From assembly GCF_019613795.1 (NCBI RefSeq), contig NZ_CP080429.1, positions 208,501 to 272,500 of the forward strand: 64,000 bases of DNA. The letters run 5' to 3'. Numbering within the stretch: the first letter of the stretch is position 1; the number at the start of each line of letters is the position of its first letter. The translations under genes and the position numbers were made by a program. This DNA is from Flavobacterium litorale (GTDB lineage: Bacteria; Bacteroidota; Bacteroidia; Flavobacteriales; Flavobacteriaceae). The notes beneath the pieces are model-generated. The model saw only the letters and a list, made by a program, of their open reading frames with translations, ran no database searches and was not told where the DNA came from. This document shows, piece by piece, positions 17,403 through 25,628 of this stretch.

Positions 17403-18362
17403 ATGCAATTCAGAACCCAAATACCTATTACAAAAAGTAGTCATAGTATTGGTTACAATTCAAAAATAGTGTCTTTGGGTTCTTGTTTTGCGGTAAATAT
17501 GGGCGAAAAGCTCAACTACTTTAAATTCAGGAATACCATAAACCCATTCGGTATATTGTTCCACCCATTAGCTATAGAAAAGTTTATTGGCTACACTCTG
17601 CAACAAAAGCAATTTACCGAAGCTGATATTTTTTACCATAACGAACGTTGGCATTGCTTTGATGCGCACAGCGATTTAAGTAATCCAGATAAAAATGTAC
17701 TGCTTCAAAACCTTACTATAGCAACTACAACTACTCGGTTGGCATTACAACAAGCCTCGCACAGTATTATTACATTAGGTACGGCATGGGTGTATCGGCA
17801 CAAAGAATCGGGGAATATTGTAGCCAATTGCCATAAAGTACCGCAAAAAGAGTTTACTAAAGCACTACTTTCGGTTACTGCTATAAAAGAAAGCCTCGAA
17901 AAAACTATGGCTTTAGTTAGAGAAGTTAATCCAAAAATAAAATTCGTTTTTACGGTTTCACCCGTGCGGCATATCAAAGATGGTTTTGTAGAGAACCAAT
18001 GGAGTAAAGCCAACCTTATAGCTGCTTTACATGAGGTATTAACAACTCCCCCTTCGGGGGCTGACGGGCTTTATTTCCCGTCGTATGAAATTATGATGGA
18101 TGAGCTACGCGACTATCGTTTTTACGAATCCGATATGATTCACCCCAATAATATTGCTATTGATTACATCTGGGAACGTTTTACCGAAACTTATATTGAA
18201 GAAACCACCCAAGCCATGATGAAAGAAGTTAACACCATACAAAAAGGGTTACTTCATCGTCCTTTTAACCCTGATTCGGAAGAACATAAAGCTTTTCAGG
18301 AAAAACTGAAGCAGCGTTCTGCTAACCTACATGCTAAATATCCTACTATTATTTTTGAATAA
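17403..18362 (+). CDS. GSCFA-domain protein
   Basis: The 319-residue protein carries the name motif SLGSCFAVNMGEKL at 24-37, and the downstream blocks TLGTAWVYRHKESG and YRFYESDMIHPNNIAIDYIWERF. The GSCFA family resembles the SGNH/GDSL hydrolase fold; here the Ser of GSC and the Asp/His of DMIHP would be the catalytic pair. The substrate is unknown. It follows an uncharacterised lipoprotein and precedes the gbsR unit. Confidence 0.9.
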   Translation: MQFRTQIPITKSSHSIGYNSKIVSLGSCFAVNMGEKLNYFKFRNTINPFGILFHPLAIEKFIGYTLQQKQFTEADIFYHNERWHCFDAHSDLSNPDKNVLLQNLTIATTTTRLALQQASHSIITLGTAWVYRHKESGNIVANCHKVPQKEFTKALLSVTAIKESLEKTMALVREVNPKIKFVFTVSPVRHIKDGFVENQWSKANLIAALHEVLTTPPSGADGLYFPSYEIMMDELRDYRFYESDMIHPNNIAIDYIWERFTETYIEETTQAMMKEVNTIQKGLLHRPFNPDSEEHKAFQEKLKQRSANLHAKYPTIIFE

Positions 18363-18381
18363 TTTTCTTTTACAAATAAAG

Positions 18382-18407
18382 TTTCATTTTTTACTGAAAG
18401 TTTAAAA
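18382..18407 (+). promoter_or_regulatory. Operator-like site upstream of the GbsR-family gene
   Basis: TTTCA (18382-18386), 8 bases, then TGAAAGTTTAAAA (18395-18407). The TTTCA/TGAAA halves form an inverted repeat. The site covers the expected -33 position of the promoter whose -7 element is TATCTTTG at 18417-18424, five bases before the start codon, so binding would block transcription. The same arrangement recurs at 18953-18978. Confidence 0.65.
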
Positions 18408-18416
18408 ATATTATTT

Positions 18417-18424
18417 TATCTTTG
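18417..18424 (+). promoter_or_regulatory. -7 promoter element of the GbsR-family gene
   Basis: TATCTTTG matches TAnnTTTG. It is only 4 bases upstream of the ATG at 18429, so the transcript would be leaderless or nearly so. Confidence 0.55.
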
Positions 18425-18428
18425 AACT

Positions 18429-18935
18429 ATGGAATTCAGCGAAGCAAAAAATAAGTTTGTACAAACGTGGGGCGCATTAGGCTCGCAATGGGGCATTAAT
18501 AAAACCATGGCACAAATACATGCTTTGCTTATGGTAGCTCCTGAAGCATTATCAATGGAAGATATTATGGAAGAGTTACAAATATCGCGTGGTAATGCAA
18601 GTATGAACTTGCGTGCTTTAATGGATTGGGGCATTGTGTTTAAAGAATATAAAGCGGGCGAACGTAAAGAGTTTTTTATTGCCGAGAAAGACCTTGATGA
18701 ACTAGCGGTAAAAATAGCACAAGAACGTAGTAAAAGAGAAATTAAACCCGCACTTAGGGTACTAAAGGATGTATCTACAGGTGTAAAAAATGATAAATCG
18801 GTAGAAGCAAAGCACTTTACCAACCAAACGGCAAAGCTTTACGATTTTGTATTAAAAGCTGATAATATGATTGAGAAAGTAACTGAGTTTAAAGATAATT
18901 GGATAGGCAGATTGGTTACGAAAATTATGAAGTAA
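18429..18935 (+). CDS. GbsR/MarR-family transcriptional regulator
   Basis: 168 residues with a winged helix-turn-helix in the middle (about 28-80, with LSMEDIMEELQISRGNASMNLRALMDWGIVFKEYKAGERKEFF). The N-terminal EAKNKFVQTWGALGSQWGINKTMAQIHALL and the C-terminal helices are those of the GbsR/MarR subfamily, whose members sense small molecules. Its own promoter and the promoter of the next gene contain matching operator-like sites, so self-control and control of the downstream pair are likely. The ligand is unknown. Confidence 0.9.
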   Translation: MEFSEAKNKFVQTWGALGSQWGINKTMAQIHALLMVAPEALSMEDIMEELQISRGNASMNLRALMDWGIVFKEYKAGERKEFFIAEKDLDELAVKIAQERSKREIKPALRVLKDVSTGVKNDKSVEAKHFTNQTAKLYDFVLKADNMIEKVTEFKDNWIGRLVTKIMK

Positions 18936-18952
18936 AAAAATTTACATTTGAA

Positions 18953-18978
18953 TTTCAAATATTTTTGAAAGTTTAAAA
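18953..18978 (+). promoter_or_regulatory. Second operator-like site, upstream of the membrane-protein gene
   Basis: TTTCA (18953-18957), 8 bases, then TGAAAGTTTAAAA (18966-18978). The half-site, the 8-base gap and the following GTTTAAAA are identical in arrangement to the site at 18382-18407, though the bases between the halves differ. A nearby TA at 18986 falls where the -7 would be, at much the same distance as in the first promoter. Confidence 0.65.
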
Positions 18979-18998
18979 CAATCAATACAATTAAAGTG

Positions 18999-19307
18999 AT
19001 GAAAAAATTAAACTATTTTTTTGTAGGTGTACCTACTCTATTAAGCTTAATAGGCTTTGTGTACAAAGAGCTTTGGTTTATTGCTGCGCTTTTTATGATC
19101 TTAACAGGATTATTTCAGATTACTACTGCAGTAATTTGGACTGGTAGCGAGGGTAGTAATAATATTTTTTTGAGAATTTATTGGCTGCTAACAATATCAT
19201 TCTTTTTAATGTGGGTGTTTACCGATTGGTATTGGATAATTGTATTGCCACCTATAATTGCAATATACTTTACTGTAATTCTCAATTATAATTTCAAAAA
19301 TACTTAA
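18999..19307 (+). CDS. Small integral membrane protein
   Basis: 102 residues with three or four hydrophobic helices (about 6-22, 25-46, 58-76 and 80-97) and few charged residues. No motif recognised. ATG 18999 is preferred over GTG 18996. The gene follows gbsR by 63 bases, carries its own copy of the operator-like site, and is 3 bases before the next gene, so it and the epimerase-like gene form a two-gene unit under likely GbsR control. Its role is unknown. Confidence 0.75.
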   Translation: MKKLNYFFVGVPTLLSLIGFVYKELWFIAALFMILTGLFQITTAVIWTGSEGSNNIFLRIYWLLTISFFLMWVFTDWYWIIVLPPIIAIYFTVILNYNFKNT

Positions 19308-19310
19308 CCC

Positions 19311-20219
19311 ATGAAAAAACTAATCGTTGCAGCAGGAACAGGTTTTTTAGGACAAGTGCTTATAAACCATTTTAAAAATAAAGTAGCTGAAATTGTAATC
19401 CTGACCCGTAGCAAAACCTTACAGGAAAACAATATACGCTATGTACATTGGGATGCCAAAACCTTAACAGGATGGGAGACCGAATTGGAGGGCGCCGATG
19501 TACTCATTAATCTTGCAGGAAAATCGGTAGATTGCCGTTACAACGCGCAAAATAAAAACGAAATAATAGCATCGCGAGTAGATAGTACTGCAATACTCAA
19601 TAAAGCCGTACTACAGTGCACCAATCCGCCTAAACATTGGCTCAACTCTTCTACTGCTACTATTTATCGGAATAGCGAAAACAAACAAATGGATGAGTTT
19701 ACAGGCGAAATCGGTCATGATTTCTCTATGAATGTTGCCAAAATGTGGGAGAGTACTTTTTTTCAGGTAGCAACACCTAAAACTAAAAAAACAGTACTCC
19801 GAACTTCGATTGTATTGGGCAAAAACGGTGGAGCTTATCCAACATTAAAAAAATTAGCACAACTTGGTTTTGGTGGTAAGCAAGGTAGTGGTAAACAATA
19901 CGTAAGCTGGATTCACGAACATGATTTTGCCCGTGCTGTAGCTTTTGTAATTGATAAAGAACTGGAAGGCGAGATTAACATCGTATCGCCCACTCCAACA
20001 AAAAATAAAAACTTCATGGCGCTATTAAGGCGTAGTGTAAACATGCCAATAGGCATACCTGTTAGCAAACCACTATTAAAAATGGGGGCAATGCTTATAG
20101 GTACTGAAACAGAATTAGTACTAAAAAGCCGTAACGTTATCCCTACCCGATTACACAATGAAGGTTTTAAGTTTACATATAATAACCTACAAGAAGCTTT
20201 ACAAAACCTTATAAGTTAG
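19311..20219 (+). CDS. TIGR01777-family NAD(P)-binding epimerase-like protein
   Basis: 302 residues with an N-terminal Rossmann fold (KLIVAAGTGFLGQVLINHF; GxGFLG) and the TIGR01777 signatures DVLINLAGKSVDCRYN (about 65-80), LNSSTATIYR and VLRTSIVLGKNGGAY, then YVSWIHEHDFARAV. These are extended short-chain dehydrogenases (SDR39U1/YfcH type) with unknown substrate. Here it is the last gene of the gbsR unit. Its 3' end overlaps the convergent gene by 4 bases. Confidence 0.9.
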   Translation: MKKLIVAAGTGFLGQVLINHFKNKVAEIVILTRSKTLQENNIRYVHWDAKTLTGWETELEGADVLINLAGKSVDCRYNAQNKNEIIASRVDSTAILNKAVLQCTNPPKHWLNSSTATIYRNSENKQMDEFTGEIGHDFSMNVAKMWESTFFQVATPKTKKTVLRTSIVLGKNGGAYPTLKKLAQLGFGGKQGSGKQYVSWIHEHDFARAVAFVIDKELEGEINIVSPTPTKNKNFMALLRRSVNMPIGIPVSKPLLKMGAMLIGTETELVLKSRNVIPTRLHNEGFKFTYNNLQEALQNLIS

Positions 20220-21037
20220 TACGCACTAGCCAACAGCACCAATAATAGCCAAAAAATTGGGATGCTTTCTACCCAAAACAACGTATAATATTTGGATCGG
20301 TTGGGTGTAGCAAAAACAGTAAATAATGCTGTAACTACTACCAGTACAAAATTAATAACAAGCTCTTTAGTGCTAATTGCTGTTTTAAAAAATGTTAGTA
20401 TATAAAACAGCAAAAGCAATCCAATATTGAGCCATTGGGTATATTTTATCCCGATTTTCTGTGGTACCGTCATAAGGAGAGGGTCATCCTCCTTAGAATC
20501 AATAATCTCGAAAATGAGAATCAGAATAATAACAAAAATAAAACGCTGAGCGCATTTTAAAGCTACGTCTACCAATACTACGGGCATGCCTGCATTTTGT
20601 AGCGGTAGTAACACCGTAATGCCTGCCCAACAAAGGGCAACCATATAAATTTTAATACCCGTCCAATTGCGCATATTTTTCCTTCGCGGGAAAAGTGGTA
20701 CGGTATAAAGTAATGTAAGTACAAAAAACACAATACATGTTATTTGCGTAATACGGGCTAATAATAAAAATGCCCAACCCGAGAGTAATAATGCAACAAT
20801 GCTAATAGCAGTAATTACTTTTAGCTCGGTAGTAATGTGTTTTTTGCTGCGAAAATAATCTTCATATTTTACAAAATTATAGCCCCCTATAGTTCCAAAG
20901 AAAACATAAGCAGCTATAGGAGCGTCAAACGGGAGTTGGAAGATGTGCAACGTCATTAACAACAACGATAGTACTGCAAAAGCAACGTGTATACTACCAT
21001 GTATGTAAAGTCTGAATAACGTCCTAAATACATTCAT
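20216..21037 (-). CDS. UbiA-like polytopic membrane protein
   Basis: 273 residues and about eight hydrophobic helices. Two polar loops sit where the aspartate motifs of UbiA prenyltransferases lie: GGYNFVKYEDYFRSK (about 51-65, not a full NDxxDxxxD) and FEIIDSKEDDPLLMTVPQKIG (about 178-198, DSKEDD). The second motif is good, the first degenerate, so it may be a distant prenyltransferase or an unrelated membrane protein with similar layout. ATG at 21037 is chosen over a GTG at 21040. It converges on the epimerase-like gene with 4 bases overlapping. Confidence 0.6.
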   Translation of the reverse strand: MNVFRTLFRLYIHGSIHVAFAVLSLLLMTLHIFQLPFDAPIAAYVFFGTIGGYNFVKYEDYFRSKKHITTELKVITAISIVALLLSGWAFLLLARITQITCIVFFVLTLLYTVPLFPRRKNMRNWTGIKIYMVALCWAGITVLLPLQNAGMPVVLVDVALKCAQRFIFVIILILIFEIIDSKEDDPLLMTVPQKIGIKYTQWLNIGLLLLFYILTFFKTAISTKELVINFVLVVVTALFTVFATPNRSKYYTLFWVESIPIFWLLLVLLASAY

Positions 21038-21134
21038 CACACAAAAATAATCAATATGCTAAAAGTAATAGGTTTAAGATGGAAAATTCACAAAATAGGC
21101 AACCAAAAAGCATTTTATTTTGAATATAAATAAT

Positions 21135-21142
21135 TACTTTTG
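21135..21142 (+). promoter_or_regulatory. Probable -7 promoter element of gcvP
   Basis: TACTTTTG matches TAnnTTTG and lies 28 bases before the gcvP start codon. The element falls inside an open frame that extends upstream of the ATG, which supports the shorter start. Confidence 0.55.
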
Positions 21143-21170
21143 TGCCACTAAAAACAACGCAGCAATATAC

Positions 21171-24020
21171 ATGAGAACAGATGCTTTTGCTTTGAGACAC
21201 ATTGGTCCGAGAGAAAACGATTTGCAAGAGATGTTGGACACCATAGGTGCAGAATCTATGGAACAACTAATATACGAAACACTGCCTGATGATATCCGTT
21301 TAAAGGAGCCTTTACAACTAGATCCTGCCATGACGGAATATGAGTATATGAACCATATACGTGAGCTAGGCGCAAAAAATAAAATATACAAATCATACAT
21401 AGGTTTAGGCTACCACACTACCATTGTACCTGCTCCTATACAACGTAATATATTCGAAAACCCAGGGTGGTATACTGCCTATACACCCTACCAAGCCGAG
21501 ATAGCACAGGGACGCTTAGAGGCGTTACTTAACTTCCAGACCACTATTATTGAATTAACAGGTATGGAAATTGCCAATGCTTCGTTACTAGACGAAAGTA
21601 CGGCTGCTGCCGAAGCTATGGCGTTGTTATTTGATGTTCGTACACGCGAGCAAAAAAAGAGTAATGCAAATAAATTCTTCGTATCAGAAGAATTATTACC
21701 ACAAACACTTTCGGTATTAGAAACACGCTCTGCTCCTATCGGTGTAGAACTTGTTGTAGGAAATCATGAAGAGTTTGATTTTTCCGAGGACTACTTTGGA
21801 GCATTGCTACAGTATCCAGGAAAATACGGGCAAGTATACGATTACGGAAGTTTTATTGCAAACGCAAAGCAAAACGAAATAAAAGTAGCAGTAGCTGCCG
21901 ATATATTAAGTCTTGTTAAGCTAACGCCTCCTGGAGAAATGGGTGCAGACGTTGTAATTGGCTCTACCCAGCGCTTTGGTATACCTATGGGCTACGGCGG
22001 ACCTCACGCAGCTTATTTTGCTACAAAAACAGCCTACAAACGTAGTATGCCCGGCAGAATTATTGGGGTAACTATAGATGCCAACGGTAACCGTGCGTTA
22101 CGTATGGCACTACAAACCAGAGAGCAACACATAAAACGCGAAAAAGCAACATCTAACATCTGTACGGCACAAGTGCTACTTGCTGTTATGGCAGGTATGT
22201 ATGCTGTATACCATGGTCCTAAAGGGCTTAATTATATTGCCGATAAAATACACCGCTCGGCAGTAACCACAGCCGAAGCTCTTAACGAGCTAGGCGTATT
22301 CCAAGCCAATACATCGTTTTTTGATACAATTGTTGTTAAAACCGATGTAGCCAAAGTACAGGCAGCAGCCGAAGCAAAATCCATTAACTTTTATTACATC
22401 GACAGAGAAACGGTTTCGATTTCATTTAACGAAGCTACTTCACTAAAAGACATAAACGATATTGTTGGAATTTTTGCCGAAGCAATAGAGCGCGATATCG
22501 ACCCTATAACAGAATTATCTAACGCAACATCAATTCCTAGCCAAATACAGCGTACTACCGATTTCTTAAGCCATGAGGTATTCAACAAATACCACTCAGA
22601 AACCGCTTTAATGCGCTACATCAAAAAACTAGAGCGTCGTGATTTAGCCTTAAATCATTCTATGATTTCTTTAGGCTCCTGTACCATGAAGTTAAACGCT
22701 GCGGCAGAAATGTTACCATTAAGTTTACCGTACTGGAATAGCATTCACCCATTTGCCCCTATTGAGCAAGCAGAGGGTTACCAAATAATGCTTAAAAAGC
22801 TAGAAGAACAACTTAATGTAATTACAGGTTTTGCAGGCACTACCCTACAGCCCAACTCGGGTGCACAAGGTGAGTATGCAGGGTTAATGGTTATTAGGGC
22901 ATACCATCATGCCAATGGCGATACAAACAGAGATATTGCCTTAATACCCGCATCGGCACATGGTACAAACCCAGCATCGGCTACTATGGCAGGGATGAAG
23001 GTTGTAGTTACCAAAACGTCCGAAAATGGTAATATTGATGTAGACGATTTACGTGCAAAAGCAGAGCAATATAAAGACAGACTATCGTGCCTAATGGTTA
23101 CCTACCCATCTACGCACGGGGTGTACGAGGCGTCTATAAAAGAGATTACAAAAATAATACACGATAACGGTGGGCAAGTATACATGGATGGTGCTAACAT
23201 GAATGCACAGGTTGGTATTACCAACCCTGCTACTATTGGTGCCGATGTTTGCCACCTTAACCTACACAAAACATTTGCCATACCACACGGTGGTGGTGGT
23301 CCTGGTGTTGGTCCTATTTGTGTTGCGGAGCACTTAGCGCCCTTTTTACCAACCAACCCAATAGTACCTACTGGCGGTGGTAATGCTATTACAGCCATAT
23401 CGGGTGCGCCATGGGGGTCGGCATTAGTATGCTTAATCTCGTACGGTTATATTACCATGCTCGGCGAGGAGGGGCTTACCAACTCTACTAAGTATGCAAT
23501 ACTAAACGCCAACTATATTAAGGAAAAACTTAAAGGGCATTACCAAACGCTTTATACAGGCGAAATGGGAAGGGCAGCACACGAAATGATTATTGAGTGC
23601 CGACCATTTAAGCAAAAAGGCATAGAGGTTACTGATATTGCAAAACGATTAATGGATTATGGTTTCCATGCCCCTACAGTATCGTTCCCAGTAGCTGGTA
23701 CAATGATGATAGAGCCAACAGAGAGCGAAAACCTAGAAGAACTAGACCGTTTTTGTGAAGCGATGATTGCCATTCGTGAAGAAATTGAAGCTGTTAACGC
23801 CGACGATAAAAACAATGTACTTAAAAATGCACCACATACCCTAGATATGCTAACCAGCGACGAATGGTTATTGCCTTATACTAGAGAAAAAGCGGCATTC
23901 CCATTAGATTATATAGCCGACAATAAATTTTGGCCAGCAGTACGACGGGTTGATGATGCTTATGGCGACAGAAACCTAATTTGTTCTTGCGCGCCAATTG
24001 AGGCGTATATGGAGAGTTAA
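21171..24020 (+). CDS. gcvP: Glycine dehydrogenase (decarboxylating), P-protein
   Basis: P-protein of the glycine cleavage system: decarboxylates glycine with PLP and passes the aminomethyl group to the lipoyl arm of H-protein. This is the full-length single-chain form of 949 residues. Family blocks visible: FALRHIGPRENDLQEML at the start, MGADVVIGSTQRFGIPMGYGGPHA, SLGSCTMKLNAAAEM, and the PLP-binding NLHKTFAIPHGGGGPG with Lys 700. ATG 21171 is chosen over an upstream TTG because the family begins near MRTDAFALRHIG. No gcvH or gcvT is next to it. Confidence 0.97.
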   Translation: MRTDAFALRHIGPRENDLQEMLDTIGAESMEQLIYETLPDDIRLKEPLQLDPAMTEYEYMNHIRELGAKNKIYKSYIGLGYHTTIVPAPIQRNIFENPGWYTAYTPYQAEIAQGRLEALLNFQTTIIELTGMEIANASLLDESTAAAEAMALLFDVRTREQKKSNANKFFVSEELLPQTLSVLETRSAPIGVELVVGNHEEFDFSEDYFGALLQYPGKYGQVYDYGSFIANAKQNEIKVAVAADILSLVKLTPPGEMGADVVIGSTQRFGIPMGYGGPHAAYFATKTAYKRSMPGRIIGVTIDANGNRALRMALQTREQHIKREKATSNICTAQVLLAVMAGMYAVYHGPKGLNYIADKIHRSAVTTAEALNELGVFQANTSFFDTIVVKTDVAKVQAAAEAKSINFYYIDRETVSISFNEATSLKDINDIVGIFAEAIERDIDPITELSNATSIPSQIQRTTDFLSHEVFNKYHSETALMRYIKKLERRDLALNHSMISLGSCTMKLNAAAEMLPLSLPYWNSIHPFAPIEQAEGYQIMLKKLEEQLNVITGFAGTTLQPNSGAQGEYAGLMVIRAYHHANGDTNRDIALIPASAHGTNPASATMAGMKVVVTKTSENGNIDVDDLRAKAEQYKDRLSCLMVTYPSTHGVYEASIKEITKIIHDNGGQVYMDGANMNAQVGITNPATIGADVCHLNLHKTFAIPHGGGGPGVGPICVAEHLAPFLPTNPIVPTGGGNAITAISGAPWGSALVCLISYGYITMLGEEGLTNSTKYAILNANYIKEKLKGHYQTLYTGEMGRAAHEMIIECRPFKQKGIEVTDIAKRLMDYGFHAPTVSFPVAGTMMIEPTESENLEELDRFCEAMIAIREEIEAVNADDKNNVLKNAPHTLDMLTSDEWLLPYTREKAAFPLDYIADNKFWPAVRRVDDAYGDRNLICSCAPIEAYMES

Positions 24021-24026
24021 AAATTT

Positions 24027-24051
24027 AAGCTGCCTTTGGGCAGCTTTTTTA
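24027..24051 (+). terminator. Terminator after gcvP
   Basis: AAGCTGCC pairs with GGCAGCTT around a short loop, followed by six T. It sits between gcvP and the haemoglobin gene, so the latter may depend on partial readthrough. Confidence 0.85.
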
Positions 24052-24065
24052 TTAAAGTTCATAAC

Positions 24066-24443
24066 ATGAAAGACATCGAAACCAGAGGAGATATTGAGCT
24101 TTTTATGCGCTCGTTTTACGAGGCAATGCTTAACGACCCCGCCATTAGTTACGTATTTACTGATGTTGCAAAAATAGATTTAGAAGCTCATTTACCACAC
24201 CTAACTGATTTTTGGGAACAAACGTTGCTGCGTAAAGGTACCTATCGTAAAAACGTACTCCAGATACATCTGGATTTGAATGATAAAGAGCGGTTAACAA
24301 ACGAACATTTTGAGGTATGGCTCAATCATTTTACGACTACTGTAGATAAACTTTTTCAAGGCAAAAACACCGAGCGTATAAAAACAATAGCATTATCTGT
24401 AGCATCAGTTATGAAAATAAAGATGTATCCACAAAAACATTAA
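24066..24443 (+). CDS. Group III truncated haemoglobin
   Basis: 125 residues from the ATG at 24066; an upstream in-frame TTG at 24036 lies within the gcvP terminator and is unlikely. The sequence has the 2-over-2 globin length, an N-terminal IELFMRSFYEAMLNDP, the region HLPHLTDFWEQTLLRKGTYRKNVLQIHLDL that includes the proximal His area, and EHFEVWLNHFTTTVDKLF. Group III truncated haemoglobins bind O2 or NO; a role in NO or oxygen handling is inferred. It starts 14 bases after the gcvP terminator. Confidence 0.88.
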   Translation: MKDIETRGDIELFMRSFYEAMLNDPAISYVFTDVAKIDLEAHLPHLTDFWEQTLLRKGTYRKNVLQIHLDLNDKERLTNEHFEVWLNHFTTTVDKLFQGKNTERIKTIALSVASVMKIKMYPQKH

Positions 24444-24523
24444 TTATTTCGTAATAAATATCGCTTTAAACAAGAATACACCAATTATTATGCATGCATA
24501 AGGCTATACTATTAAGATTAGTG

Positions 24524-24531
24524 TATATTTG
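24524..24531 (+). promoter_or_regulatory. Probable -7 promoter element of the KAS III-like gene
   Basis: TATATTTG matches TAnnTTTG and lies about 30 bases before the start codon. Confidence 0.5.
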
Positions 24532-24560
24532 ACTATATTAGCTATAAAACACAGGGCAAT

Positions 24561-25619
24561 ATGAACATAAAGATTACGGGATGCGGAAGCTATATTCCTA
24601 AGCATACCGTTACGAATCAGGATTTTGCATCGCATGTATTCCTAGAAGAAGAGGGCGAGCCCTTACAGCATACTAATGAAGTTATAACAAGTAAGTTTAA
24701 ACAAATAACAGGTATAGAGGAGCGCAGATACGCCAAATCGAACCTTTTAAACTCTGATATTGCTTTCTTTGCAGCCGAAAAAGCAATTGCTGATGCTGAC
24801 GTTGATAAAGAATCAATCGACTATATAATATTAGCACATAACTTTGGCGATGTTAAAGCAGGTACTATCCAATCGGATATGGTACCTAGCCTTGCAGCAC
24901 GCGTAAAATACCGTTTGGGCATTAAAAACCCCAAATGCGTAGCCTACGATATCCTTTTTGGATGCCCTGGCTGGATAGAAGGTGTTATACAAGCACAGGC
25001 ATACATTAAGGCAGGTATGGCAAAACGCTGCCTAGTGGTAGGCTCTGAAACTTTATCGCGGGTGATTGACCCACACGACCGTGATAGCATGATTTACTCT
25101 GATGGGGCTGGTGCCACGGTATTAGAAGCAATTGATGAAACGGGAGGTATACTAGGGCACGAAACAGCTTCGTTTACACATGAGGAAGCCTACTTTTTAT
25201 TCTTCGGAAAATCGTATAATCAAAGTCACGATTCGGATATTCGCTACATAAAAATGCATGGGCGAAAAATATACGAATTCGCACTAAGCCACGTACCGCA
25301 AGCCATGAAAGAGTGTTTGGATAAAAGCGGTATTGGTATTGATGCACTTAAAAAAATAATTATACACCAAGCAAACGAAAAAATGGACGAAGCCATTGTT
25401 AAGCGTTTTTACAAACTGTACAATAAAGTGCCAACGGAAGGTATTATGCCCATGTCCATACAAAAATTAGGGAACAGTAGTGTGGCAACCATACCAACGT
25501 TGTACGATTTATTGATAAAGGGAGAGGTAGAAAATCAGGAACTTAATAGTGGCGATGTGGTTCTTTTTGCATCAGTAGGTGCAGGTATGAATATTAATGC
25601 TATAGCCTACAGAATATAA
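24561..25619 (+). CDS. 3-oxoacyl-ACP synthase III family protein
   Basis: 352 residues with the thiolase fold of KAS III (FabH). The catalytic Cys is 135 in DILFGCPGWIEG, the His is in IIHQANEKMDEAIVKRFY, and the Asn is in KLGNSSVATIPTLYDL. KAS III normally condenses acetyl-CoA with malonyl-ACP to start fatty-acid synthesis. The Cys loop GCPGW is not the typical FabH form, and the gene stands alone rather than in a plsX-fabD cluster, so it may be a secondary-lipid enzyme (for example polyene or terminal-alkene synthesis). The name fabH is therefore not given. Confidence 0.88.
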   Translation: MNIKITGCGSYIPKHTVTNQDFASHVFLEEEGEPLQHTNEVITSKFKQITGIEERRYAKSNLLNSDIAFFAAEKAIADADVDKESIDYIILAHNFGDVKAGTIQSDMVPSLAARVKYRLGIKNPKCVAYDILFGCPGWIEGVIQAQAYIKAGMAKRCLVVGSETLSRVIDPHDRDSMIYSDGAGATVLEAIDETGGILGHETASFTHEEAYFLFFGKSYNQSHDSDIRYIKMHGRKIYEFALSHVPQAMKECLDKSGIGIDALKKIIIHQANEKMDEAIVKRFYKLYNKVPTEGIMPMSIQKLGNSSVATIPTLYDLLIKGEVENQELNSGDVVLFASVGAGMNINAIAYRI

Positions 25620-25628
25620 TGCTATATT

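Noticed and set aside
21120..21170. Longer N-terminus of GcvP starting at TTG
   Set aside because: It overlaps the -7 promoter element and the added residues do not match the family.
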